Assembly (NCBI GenBank): GCA_003246265.1
Contig: QKAU01000008.1
Location: 44,408 to 108,407, forward strand
Source: Kiritimatiellales bacterium
GTDB lineage: Bacteria; Verrucomicrobiota; Kiritimatiellia; Kiritimatiellales; Pontiellaceae
Reading direction: 5' to 3'
Length of the DNA: 64,000 bases
Below are positions 8,869 to 25,433 of this stretch, in pieces; the first letter of the stretch is position 1; each line of letters starts with the position of its first letter. The notes under the pieces are model-generated. The model was not told the origin of the DNA. It searched no databases and worked only from the letters and a program-made list of their open reading frames with translations. The position numbers and the translations under genes were made by a program.

Positions 8869-11389
8869 TGTCCGCCTCCTCGGCCTGCTGGAACAGCAGC
8901 CAGTTTTCGCTCCTGATCTTTTCGATGCGCTTCAGCGCCTCTTCCCGGGCCGGCACGTTGGCATCGACCACCCGCCCATAGATCCGCGCGGCCTCCACCC
9001 ACTCGCGGTTGCGCTCCTTGATGGCCGCGGCGCCGAAGGCGGCCCGGGTAAACCACATGACATTGCCGGACGAGCGTTCCGCATTCTCGCTGGCGAAGGT
9101 ATAGACCACGTCCATGTAGCGGCTGAACGCCTTGTCGGGCGAATTCATCTTTTCCAGGCAGCGCCCGACCTTGTACGCAGCCTGGAGGCGCAGGGAGACC
9201 GGGGCCGTGGGACGGTCGAGAATCGCCTGGTAGGAGTTCATGGCCTCGCCGTAGCGGCCCGGGTTTTCGGTTGCCATCGAAAACTGGCAGTCGCCCTTCC
9301 GGCCCCATGCGGCGTTCAGCAGCGGGCTGTCGGGGTAGTTCTTGATGATCTCCTCGAAGGCGAGGATGGCGCGCGAGAATTCGCCGAGCTCCGTCAGCGC
9401 ATCGCCCTGGGCGAAGCGGGTCTGGGGGAGGATGTCGCTCGAGGGATAGCCCTTGGCGACTTCGCTGTAACGCTCCACGGCGGTCGTGTAGTTCAGCTGG
9501 GCCGCGGCGGCCCGGCCGGCCCAGTACATTGCCCTGGGCGCAAGCTTGCTGGCGGAGAACTCCTGGGCCACGCGCAGGAAGAGCGGCTCCGCCTCCCTGT
9601 ACTGCCCCAGGTTGTAGTACTGTTCCGCCAACCAGAAAACCACTTCGGGCACCCACTCCGAATCGGGATAGGCGTCGATGAACTCGCGGCAGGTCTTGAC
9701 CGCCTCTTCGGGCTGGCCGAGGTAGTAGAGGCAGAATCCCCGCATGTAGGAGGCCTGCGGCGCCCAGGTACTCTCCGGGTAGCGGGCCAGCAGGAGATCG
9801 AACATCTTCTGCGCTTCGGCGTAGCGTCCCAGCTGGTACAGCACCAAACCCTGCTGGTGCTGGCAGAAGGCGGCCGTGGCCGAATTGGTGTAGGTCTGCC
9901 CGATCTGGGCATATTTCGCCAGCGCCTGGTCCCACTGCTGGCTGGCGCGCAGCACGTCTGCCGTGCGCAAGGCGGCCTCGTGGGCAAAGAGGCTCTGCGG
10001 GAAATCCGCCTCCAGGTTCCTGAAGATGCCGAGCGCATCGTTGAGCCTCCCCAGGTTTACAAGGGACAGGCCGAGCTGGTAGAGGGCGTTCGGCGCGTTC
10101 GCATGCCCCGGGAAACCGGTGGCGAAGGCGTAGTAGCGCTTTTCCGCCTCGTCGTACTTGCCGGTCAGGTAGTAGGCATCGGCGGCCTTGAACAGCGCAT
10201 CGGCCCGCATCGACGGGTCATCCAGCCCCTTGGACGCCTTGTCGAGCATCGCGGCGGCTTCCGCAAAGCGATCCATCCGCAGCAGGGCCATTCCCTTGCC
10301 GAGCCAGGCCCGGGCCAGACCGGCCTGGTTGTCGGCCACGTCGAGATAGATCTGGAAAGCTTCGTCCGCCTCCTTGAAGCGCTCCATCCGGAGGAGCACG
10401 CCGGCCTTCTCGAGCTGCAGCTCCGCGGCAATCGCCTCGTTCGGCGCCTCCGTCCGGCACTCCTCCAGCAGCTTGAGCGCCCCCGCGAGATCCCCCGTGC
10501 GCAGCAGCAGCCGGGCAAGCGTCAGCTTGAGCGGCACCCGCTGGTTGGCATCGGGCGACAACTCGATCGCCTGGCGCAGGGCGGCTGCCGCCCCGGGCAG
10601 GTTCCCCGCCGCCTCTTCCAGGGCCGCGCGGTCCACGCAGGCATCGATCCGGTAGGCAAGGCGGGTCTGCACGTTGGTGGCCAGCCCCTCGAAAATGGCG
10701 CGCGCGGCATCGAAGTTCTCGGTCGCGCCCTGCGTATAGAGCAGGTGCGCAAGCTTGAGCCGGGCCCGCTGCGCGGGCTGCGGGCCCGCCCCAGCCGCAA
10801 TCGATTCGTAGATTCCGATTGCCTCGGGAATGCGCTTCAGGCTGGCATAGGCTTCGGCCAGGTTGAACTGGTTCGCAATCCGGTCGGGGTGCTGGGGGAA
10901 TTCCCTGGCAAAGCGCTCAAACGTGGCGGCGGCGGTGGCATGGTCGCCTTCGGCCAGCTGCGCGCTCCCCTGCAGCCGCAGCGCCGCGGGGGCGAAACGG
11001 CTGCCCGCCATCTGGTCCACCGCGGATTGCAGCACGTCCAGCGCCTCGCCGAACTGCCTCAGTTCGTAGTAGGCACGGGCCTGCCAGTAGGTGAATCCGG
11101 GGGCGTCGCCGTATCGGGCCAGCAGATCGAGCATCTCCGAATAGCGCTTCTGTCCCCAGAGTGCGTGGACCAGCAGCAGCACGGCCTCGTTGGCATCGGC
11201 CTCGGCAACCTCCCCCTGGAGGGCGCCGCGGGCCTGTTGCTCGGCGAGAGAATAGAATCCGTCCTCGAGCGAGGCGCGGATGTTGGGGAACCGGGCGCTC
11301 ACCGGACGCGGAACCGGCTCCTGCGCCCCCGCACCGGTTCCCGCAAGGACCAGCAGGCAGGCTAGGATGGCTGAACAGGCGCTGCGCAT
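8849..11389 (-). CDS. Tetratricopeptide-repeat secreted protein
   Basis: 846 aa; signal peptide; many TPR-like units (e.g. GKYDEAEKRYYAFATGFPGHANAPNALYQLGLSLVNLGRLNDALGIFRNLEADFP). Confidence 0.85.
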   Translation of the reverse strand: MRSACSAILACLLVLAGTGAGAQEPVPRPVSARFPNIRASLEDGFYSLAEQQARGALQGEVAEADANEAVLLLVHALWGQKRYSEMLDLLARYGDAPGFTYWQARAYYELRQFGEALDVLQSAVDQMAGSRFAPAALRLQGSAQLAEGDHATAAATFERFAREFPQHPDRIANQFNLAEAYASLKRIPEAIGIYESIAAGAGPQPAQRARLKLAHLLYTQGATENFDAARAIFEGLATNVQTRLAYRIDACVDRAALEEAAGNLPGAAAALRQAIELSPDANQRVPLKLTLARLLLRTGDLAGALKLLEECRTEAPNEAIAAELQLEKAGVLLRMERFKEADEAFQIYLDVADNQAGLARAWLGKGMALLRMDRFAEAAAMLDKASKGLDDPSMRADALFKAADAYYLTGKYDEAEKRYYAFATGFPGHANAPNALYQLGLSLVNLGRLNDALGIFRNLEADFPQSLFAHEAALRTADVLRASQQWDQALAKYAQIGQTYTNSATAAFCQHQQGLVLYQLGRYAEAQKMFDLLLARYPESTWAPQASYMRGFCLYYLGQPEEAVKTCREFIDAYPDSEWVPEVVFWLAEQYYNLGQYREAEPLFLRVAQEFSASKLAPRAMYWAGRAAAAQLNYTTAVERYSEVAKGYPSSDILPQTRFAQGDALTELGEFSRAILAFEEIIKNYPDSPLLNAAWGRKGDCQFSMATENPGRYGEAMNSYQAILDRPTAPVSLRLQAAYKVGRCLEKMNSPDKAFSRYMDVVYTFASENAERSSGNVMWFTRAAFGAAAIKERNREWVEAARIYGRVVDANVPAREEALKRIEKIRSENWLLFQQAEEADNARADG

Positions 11390-11487
11390 AGGATTCCCAA
11401 GATTCCGGCCCCATTATTTCCGGTGGATGGAAAAATTAAAGCCTAATCGACCCCCGGGTGGCCCCGGCGGCCCAACCCCGCCCGAAA

Positions 11488-11514
11488 GAAAAAGGCGGAG
11501 CCAGCGGCTCCGCC
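11488..11514 (-). terminator. Rho-independent terminator of the rpoBC transcript
   Basis: On minus strand ggcggagcc-gct-ggctccgcc followed by T-run (aaagaaaaa on plus strand). Confidence 0.85.
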
Positions 11515-11538
11515 CTTGCGGTCGGGAAGGGTTTACGG

Positions 11539-15720
<4,182 letters not shown>

Positions 15721-15765
15721 GGGATTACCTCCGTAAACGGTCTATGGTGCGGATGGGCGTCAGGA

Positions 15766-19527
<3,762 letters not shown>

Positions 19528-19559
19528 TCCGCACCTTCAAGGTTATATTGGAGAACGCT

Positions 19560-19588
19560 TGTTCCCCTTTGGGTTTCAAAGGGGAACA
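19560..19588 (-). promoter_or_regulatory. Strong hairpin in the rplL-rpoB spacer (candidate attenuator or processing site)
   Basis: gttccccttt-gggtttc-aaaggggaac, perfect 10-bp stem plus one flanking pair; no T-run on the minus strand. Confidence 0.55.
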
Positions 19589-19645
19589 GCCATCAAGCCA
19601 TCTCGGGGATGGCGCAATCTATAAAAGCCAAGAAAACCGGGAGGT

Positions 19646-20059
19646 TTACTTGATTTCTACGGTTGCTCCAACACCCTCGAGCGTGGCTTTCATCGCTTCG
19701 GCATCGGCCTTGGAAAGGCCCTGCTTGATGGTCGCGGGAGCGCCATCGACCAGGTCCTTGGCTTCCTTCAGACCGAGACCGGTCAGGCCGCGGAGCTCCT
19801 TGATCACCTGGATCTTGGACGCACCGGCGGAGCTGAGCACGACGTCGAATTCGGTCTTTTCGGCCACGGCGGCCTCGCCGCCTTCGCCGGCCGGAGCCGC
19901 GGCCGCAATGGCGACCGGAGCGGCCGCGCTTACGCCCAGACGGTCTTCAAGCGCCTTGACGAGCTTGGAGAGCTCCAGCACGGAAATGGTTTCGATCCAA
20001 TCGACGAACTCGGCCATCTTGCCTTCGAGCTTTACTGCTTCTTTTACTTCTTCGGACAT
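19646..20059 (-). CDS. rplL: 50S ribosomal protein L7/L12
   Basis: Acidic protein, C-terminal [27 protein letters not shown]. Confidence 0.97.
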   Translation of the reverse strand: MSEEVKEAVKLEGKMAEFVDWIETISVLELSKLVKALEDRLGVSAAAPVAIAAAAPAGEGGEAAVAEKTEFDVVLSSAGASKIQVIKELRGLTGLGLKEAKDLVDGAPATIKQGLSKADAEAMKATLEGVGATVEIK

Positions 20060-20101
20060 TGCGTACCTCCTAATCCTATACTCTTGCTTGATTCAAACTG
20101 C

Positions 20102-20632
20102 TTAAGCTGCCTGTTCCTTCTTCTCTTTCACCGCGTTCAGCACATAAACCAGGCTGGCAACCTTCTGGTTCATGACACCGACCAGCTGGCTGCACGGCGC
20201 CAACAGGGTGCCGAGCAGCATGGCCCTCAACACATCCTTCGAAGGAAGCTTGGCCAATTCCGCCACGTCTTCCGCACTGACGGCCTTGCCTTCCACAAAG
20301 CCGCCCTTGACGACGGGCTTCTTGTTCGCTGCGGTAAATTTCCGGATGACCTTCGCCACCTCGACCACGTCGCCCGAGCCGTAGATCATGGCGAGCTGCC
20401 CCTTGAGCAGGTCGCTCGCATCCGCCGGCAAGGCGCGGTTGAGCATGCGGTTTTTCATCACGTTGTACGATGCGCCGTTCTGGCGGAGCGACTTCTTCAG
20501 CTCGGTCGTCATGGACATGTCCATGCCGGTGTAGTCGGCCATGATCATGTACAGGGCGCCGGAGACGCGCTCGTCGATTTCGGCGGCCATCGCCTTCTTT
20601 TCGGGTCTCAGATTCATTTCGTCCGGTTTCAT
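20102..20632 (-). CDS. rplJ: 50S ribosomal protein L10
   Basis: 176 aa; position between rplA and rplL and L10 N-terminal domain (MADYTGMDMSMTTELKKSLRQNGASYNVMKNRML). Confidence 0.95.
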   Translation of the reverse strand: MKPDEMNLRPEKKAMAAEIDERVSGALYMIMADYTGMDMSMTTELKKSLRQNGASYNVMKNRMLNRALPADASDLLKGQLAMIYGSGDVVEVAKVIRKFTAANKKPVVKGGFVEGKAVSAEDVAELAKLPSKDVLRAMLLGTLLAPCSQLVGVMNQKVASLVYVLNAVKEKKEQAA

Positions 20633-20647
20633 CTCAACACCTATCCT

Positions 20648-21346
20648 TTACACGACGGTGACTTCACGCAGCGCCACGCGCAGGCCGGGGCCCATCGTGG
20701 TCGACACCGTGCAACGCTTGATGTAGGTCCCCTTGGCACTCGACGGCTTCGCATGGTTGATCGCGTCGACCACCGCCTTGGCGTTCTCCAGCAGGGCCGT
20801 CTTGTCGAACGACCGCTTGCCGAAGGGCACGGCGATGTTGCCGTTGCGGTCCATGCGGAATTCCACGCGACCCGCCTTGAGCTGGTTGACCGCCGCCGCG
20901 GTATCGTCGGTGACGGTACCGGTCTTGGGGTTGGGCATCAGCCCGCGCGGACCCAGCACACGGGCCACCTTGCGCACTTCCTTCATGGCGTCCGGCGTGG
21001 CGACGGCCGCATCGAAATCGGTCCAGCCGTCCTGCACCTTCTTGATCAGCTCTTCGAAACCCACCTCGGCGGCACCCGCCGCACGGGCGGCTTCGGCGGC
21101 CGGGCCGGTGGCGAACACGATGATCCGCACATCCTTGCCGGTGCCGTGGGGCAGCGCGACGGTTGAGCGGATGGCCTGGTCCGACTTCGTGGGATCCACG
21201 CCCATGCGAAACGCCATTTCGAAAGTCTCGTCGAACTTGGCGGTGGGGTTTTCCTTCAGGAACGAGATCGCCGTGTCAAACGTGTATTCCTCGTTCTTGG
21301 CCACCTTTTCGGCCACATTCCTGTATGTTTTTCCGTGAATTGCCAT
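20648..21346 (-). CDS. rplA: 50S ribosomal protein L1
   Basis: MAIHGKTYRNVAEKVAKNEEY...LGPRGLMPNPKTGTVTDD...SSAKGTYIKRCTVSTTMGPG; start trimmed from the longer ORF. Confidence 0.96.
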   Translation of the reverse strand: MAIHGKTYRNVAEKVAKNEEYTFDTAISFLKENPTAKFDETFEMAFRMGVDPTKSDQAIRSTVALPHGTGKDVRIIVFATGPAAEAARAAGAAEVGFEELIKKVQDGWTDFDAAVATPDAMKEVRKVARVLGPRGLMPNPKTGTVTDDTAAAVNQLKAGRVEFRMDRNGNIAVPFGKRSFDKTALLENAKAVVDAINHAKPSSAKGTYIKRCTVSTTMGPGLRVALREVTVV

Positions 21347-21348
21347 GA

Positions 21349-21771
21349 TTACACCACCTCGATTCCCATGCTGCGCGCCGTGCCCTCGATAACGCGCACC
21401 GCGGCATCGGTGTCGTTGGCGTTCAGGTCGTCCTTCTTGATCTCCACGATCTCCTCGATCTGGGCGCGGGTGACCTTGCCCACCTTGTCGCGGTTGGGCA
21501 CGCTGGAGCCCTTGGCCAGGCCGGCCGCCTTCCGGAGCAGTACCGACGCCGGGGGGCTCTTGGTTACAAATGTGAAACTGCGGTCGGTGTAGACGGTGAT
21601 CACCACCGGCACCACCATGCCGATCTGGCTCTGCGTGGCGGCGTTGTACGCCTTGCAGAATTCCATGATGTTCACACCATGCTGGCCCAGTGCCGGACCG
21701 ACCGGCGGGGCGGGGTTGGCCTGCCCGGCCGGGATTTGCAGCTTGATGTATCCTTTGATTTCCTTCGCCAT
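21349..21771 (-). CDS. rplK: 50S ribosomal protein L11
   Basis: [46 protein letters not shown]. Confidence 0.97.
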   Translation of the reverse strand: MAKEIKGYIKLQIPAGQANPAPPVGPALGQHGVNIMEFCKAYNAATQSQIGMVVPVVITVYTDRSFTFVTKSPPASVLLRKAAGLAKGSSVPNRDKVGKVTRAQIEEIVEIKKDDLNANDTDAAVRVIEGTARSMGIEVV

Positions 21772-21789
21772 AACAAACCTCAATCCATT

Positions 21790-22344
21790 TTATTCGGCCG
21801 CGCGTTCCACCTGCCAGTATTCGAGCTCCACGGGGGCCGATCGCCCGAAGATGGAGACCGATATCTTCAGTCGTCCGCGTTCCGGATCCACCTCTTCGAT
21901 CACACCGCTGAAATTCATGAAGGGGCCGTCGGTAACCTTCACCGTCTCGCCCGGCTCGAACATCACCTTCGGAGCCACGGCTTCCTTCTTCTCCTCGATC
22001 TGGTGGACGATGGTGTTCACCTCGGACTCGCTCAGCGGCGCCGGACGCTCCCCGCCCAGGAAGCCGATGACGCCCGGCGTGTTCTGGATGAAGTACCAGG
22101 CCCGCCCGTTGACCGTTCCGCCCTCGTCGTACAGGTGGATGTCGATCAGCACGTAGCCTGGGAAGAACTTGCGGTTGACCGTGGTCTTCTTCCCCTGCTT
22201 CACCTCGGAAACCTTTTCCGAAGGGATCAGCACGTCGCCGATGATCTCCTCCATCTCCTCCTGCTGCACGCGGCTGGCGATGTTCTTGCGAACCTTCAGC
22301 TCGTGGCCGGAAAGCACATGTAAGATGAACCATTGCTTTGGCAT
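21790..22344 (-). CDS. nusG: Transcription termination/antitermination protein NusG
   Basis: MPKQWFILHVLSGHELKVRKNI...FFPGYVLIDI...FEPGETVKVTDGPFMNFSGVIEEVDPERGRLKISVSIFGR KOW motif. Confidence 0.96.
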   Translation of the reverse strand: MPKQWFILHVLSGHELKVRKNIASRVQQEEMEEIIGDVLIPSEKVSEVKQGKKTTVNRKFFPGYVLIDIHLYDEGGTVNGRAWYFIQNTPGVIGFLGGERPAPLSESEVNTIVHQIEEKKEAVAPKVMFEPGETVKVTDGPFMNFSGVIEEVDPERGRLKISVSIFGRSAPVELEYWQVERAAE

Positions 22345-22368
22345 GTATCCGTTTCCCCGAAAAACAAA

Positions 22369-22572
22369 CTACCGGATGATGAACCGGAGCAAGCCCATGT
22401 TCACCACGTCGCACAGTCCCACGAAGGCGCTCAGGATGACCACCGAGATGATCACCACCGCGGATTGTCCGAAGAGCTCCTTGCGCGTCGGCCAGGAACA
22501 CTTGAGCAGTTCGACCTTCACCTCCCCGACGAAGGTCCTGAGGTTCCCGACACCCTGGCTGAGTTTATTCAT
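22369..22572 (-). CDS. secE: Preprotein translocase subunit SecE
   Basis: 67 aa; VEVKVELLKCSWPTRKEL-type motif and one TM segment, next to nusG. Confidence 0.93.
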   Translation of the reverse strand: MNKLSQGVGNLRTFVGEVKVELLKCSWPTRKELFGQSAVVIISVVILSAFVGLCDVVNMGLLRFIIR

Positions 22573-22600
22573 CGTGCCTTCCAGTTTTCGATAGACATGG

Positions 22601-22673
22601 CAGGTGAGAAGGGAATCGAACCCCTAACCCCCGGTTTTGGAGACCGGCGCTCTGCCAATTGAGCTACTCACCT
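22601..22673 (-). tRNA. trnW: tRNA-Trp (CCA)
   Basis: AGGTGAGTAGCTCAATTGGCAGAGCGCCGGTCTCCAAAACCGGGGGTTAGGGGTTCGATTCCCTTCTCACCT; acceptor, anticodon and T stems all form. Confidence 0.95.
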
Positions 22674-22689
22674 GTGTAAATACGGGCAA

Positions 22690-22842
22690 CTACTTCGTTT
22701 CGCGATGCAGGGTATGCCGCTTGTCGCGCGGACAGTACTTCTTGATCTCGCGGCGCCCGGACTCCAGCTTCTTGTTCTTGGTGCCGGTGTAGTTGCGCTC
22801 CTTGCACTCGGTGCAGGCCAGCGTTATGATGTCCCGTGGCAT
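22690..22842 (-). CDS. rpmG: 50S ribosomal protein L33
   Basis: Below the ORF-track size cut-off: [50 protein letters not shown]. Confidence 0.95.
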   Translation of the reverse strand: MPRDIITLACTECKERNYTGTKNKKLESGRREIKKYCPRDKRHTLHRETK

Positions 22843-22920
22843 CTCTCGTCCTTTCGGTACCGGCACGGGTGCAGGGCAGGAAGGTTGTTCCTGCCCCGCC
22901 CAGCCCGCGCCGCAGCGGCG

Positions 22921-24120
22921 CTACGCAATGATTTCGGTAACGCGGCCCGCACCCACGGTACGCCCGCCTTCGCGGATGGCGAAGCGCATGTGCTGCTCCA
23001 TCGCGATCGGGGTGATCAGTTCAACGTTCATCGTAACGTTGTCGCCGGGCATGACCATTTCCACCCCTTCGGGCAGCTGGATGTCGCCGGTTACGTCGGT
23101 CGTACGGAAGTAGAACTGCGGACGGTATCCCTTGAAGAACGGGGTATGGCGTCCACCTTCATCCTTGGACAGGACGTATACTTCGCCCTTGAACTTGGTG
23201 TGCGGCTTGATCGAGCCGGGCTTGGCCAGGACCTGGCCGCGCTGCACTTCCTCCTTGCGGGTACCGCGCAGCAGGATGCCGACGTTGTCGCCCGCCTGGC
23301 CCTGGTCCAGAAGCTTGCGGAACATTTCGACGCCGGTGCAGGTGGTCTTGATGGTGTCCTTGATCCCCACGATCTCGACTTCGTCGCCAACCTTGATGAT
23401 CCCGCGCTCGACGCGGCCGGTCACCACGGTTCCACGACCTTCGATCGAGAAGACGTCTTCGATCGGCATCAGGAACGCCTGGTCGGTGATGCGCTCGGGC
23501 TCCGGAATCCAGCTGTCGAGAGCGTCCATGAGCTCCTGGATGCAGGCGGCGCCGGGGCCGGTCGGATCCTTGATCGCGGAAAGGGCGGAGCCGCGGATGA
23601 TCGGGCTGTCTTCTTCGAACTCATACTTGGCAAGCAGTTCCTGGATCTCCATTTCGACGAGCTCGATGAGCTCTTCGTCGTCGACCAGGTCGCACTTGTT
23701 CAGGAACACGACGATCTTCGGTACGCCGACCTGGCGGGCCAGCAGGATGTGCTCGCGGGTCTGCGGCATCGGGCCGGAGGGCGCTTCGACCACGAGGATC
23801 GCGCCGTCCATCTGCGCGGCACCGGTGATCATGTTCTTGACGTAGTCGGCATGGCCGGGGCAGTCGACGTGCGCATAGTGGCGGTTGGCCGACTCGTATT
23901 CGACGTGCGAGGTGGCGATCGTCAGAATCTTCGTGGAGTCGCGGCGGCCCTGGGATTCAGAAGCCTTGGCCACTTCATCGTAGGCAATGTACTGCGAAAG
24001 GCCCTTGGCGGCCTGCACGCAGGTGATTGCGGCGGTGGTGGTCGTCTTGCCATGGTCAACGTGACCAATCGTGCCCACGTTTACGTGGGGCTTTGTCCGT
24101 TCGAACTTGTCCTTAGCCAT
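22921..24120 (-). CDS. tuf: Elongation factor Tu
   Basis: 399 aa; [40 protein letters not shown]. Confidence 0.99.
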   Translation of the reverse strand: MAKDKFERTKPHVNVGTIGHVDHGKTTTTAAITCVQAAKGLSQYIAYDEVAKASESQGRRDSTKILTIATSHVEYESANRHYAHVDCPGHADYVKNMITGAAQMDGAILVVEAPSGPMPQTREHILLARQVGVPKIVVFLNKCDLVDDEELIELVEMEIQELLAKYEFEEDSPIIRGSALSAIKDPTGPGAACIQELMDALDSWIPEPERITDQAFLMPIEDVFSIEGRGTVVTGRVERGIIKVGDEVEIVGIKDTIKTTCTGVEMFRKLLDQGQAGDNVGILLRGTRKEEVQRGQVLAKPGSIKPHTKFKGEVYVLSKDEGGRHTPFFKGYRPQFYFRTTDVTGDIQLPEGVEMVMPGDNVTMNVELITPIAMEQHMRFAIREGGRTVGAGRVTEIIA

Positions 24121-24182
24121 TTTTCATTACCTCCTGAATCTCTCTCAGTTAATCTTTCTATTTCCAAAATCCGGATAAGTGG

Positions 24183-24255
<73 letters not shown>

Positions 24256-24428
24256 ATCGCCTATCCAACAAACAGACAAACAAACCCCGTTGCACACCGG
24301 TAATAAATGCGCTCACAGTGCTTGTCCCTTACAACTTCCGCCCCCTCCGCACCGTAGCTGGTTGGGCAAATAAGAGGGCGTACTCTATAGAAATCGGATT
24401 TGCTGTCAACCACCGATACGGAAAATTT

Positions 24429-25433
24429 TCAGCAAATTCGCGGTAGCGGATCAGCCGAGAGCAGCCCCAGGACCCGGGAGGTTCCGAGCCGGGTCCGAAC
24501 GATGGTTTTCCCCGGGAATGCGGTGGAAACCGCCCCGACGACGGCCGCCGATCGGCCGTAGGGGCTGGAGCGGAGGAGCTGCACGGCCCGGGCGGCCTGC
24601 CCGGGGGGCACGATGCAGACCATCTTGCCCTCGTTGGCACTGTAGAGCGGATCGAGGCCCAGCAGTTCGGCCACCCCCTGGACGGCCTCGGACAAAGGCA
24701 GCTCCCCCTCTTCGAGCACCACCCCCCAGGGACGGTCCTCCACCAGTTCGCAAAGGCTGGTTGCCAAACCGCCACGGGTCGGGTCCCGCATCCATTTCAC
24801 CTCCACCTCCGACCGGAGGGCGGATACCATGCCGTTGAGCGGGGCGCAATCGCTTCGAAGATCGGATGTTACGCGGAAACCGCTCCGCAATGTCAGCAGC
24901 GCCATTCCATGGTCGCCCAGTGTACCGCTAACGATGACCTGGTCGCCCGGGGCGATCGACTCCGGAAGCAGCGGCCGCTCCAGGGCACCGATGCCCGAGG
25001 TATTGATGAAGATGCCGTCCCCCTTCCCCTTCTCCACCACCTTCGTGTCGCCGCAGACGATCCGTACACCGGCTTCGCGGGCCTTGGCCGCCATGGAACA
25101 CACGATGCGTTCGAGCCGTTCCAGCTCCAGCCCGGCCTCAAGCACCACCCCCAGCGACAGCCATAGCGGACGGGCCCCCATGACGGCCAGATCGTTGACC
25201 GTACCGCAGACCGCCAGCGAACCGATATCGCCGCCGGGGAACTCCAGGGGGCTGACGACATAGGAGTCGGTGGTGAAGACCAGTTCCGCACTGGCGGGGG
25301 TCTCCAGCCGCGCACCGTCCTCCATGGTTGGGGGCCCCGCCTCCCCGAGGTGTCGGCAAAAGAGGTCGCGCACCAGCTGGCGCGTCAGCCGGCCGCCGGC
25401 ACCGTGGCCCAACATGACCAAAGGCGGATTCAT
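24429..25433 (-). CDS. hypE: Hydrogenase expression/formation protein HypE
   Basis: Starts MNPPLVMLGHGAGGRLTRQLVRDLF; TDSYVVSPLEFPGGDIGSLAVCGTVNDLAVMGA; DPTRGGLATSLCE; C-terminal DPLPRIC with the terminal Cys of HypE. Confidence 0.95.
   Translation of the reverse strand: MNPPLVMLGHGAGGRLTRQLVRDLFCRHLGEAGPPTMEDGARLETPASAELVFTTDSYVVSPLEFPGGDIGSLAVCGTVNDLAVMGARPLWLSLGVVLEAGLELERLERIVCSMAAKAREAGVRIVCGDTKVVEKGKGDGIFINTSGIGALERPLLPESIAPGDQVIVSGTLGDHGMALLTLRSGFRVTSDLRSDCAPLNGMVSALRSEVEVKWMRDPTRGGLATSLCELVEDRPWGVVLEEGELPLSEAVQGVAELLGLDPLYSANEGKMVCIVPPGQAARAVQLLRSSPYGRSAAVVGAVSTAFPGKTIVRTRLGTSRVLGLLSADPLPRIC

Noticed and set aside
8753-11365. 870-aa plus-strand ORF opposite the TPR gene
   Set aside because: Shadow ORF; the minus-strand frame has signal peptide and TPR motifs and operon context
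20633-20647. Dedicated L10 leader between rplA and rplJ
   Set aside because: Only 15 bp between the genes; any regulatory structure would have to lie inside rplA and I could not support one
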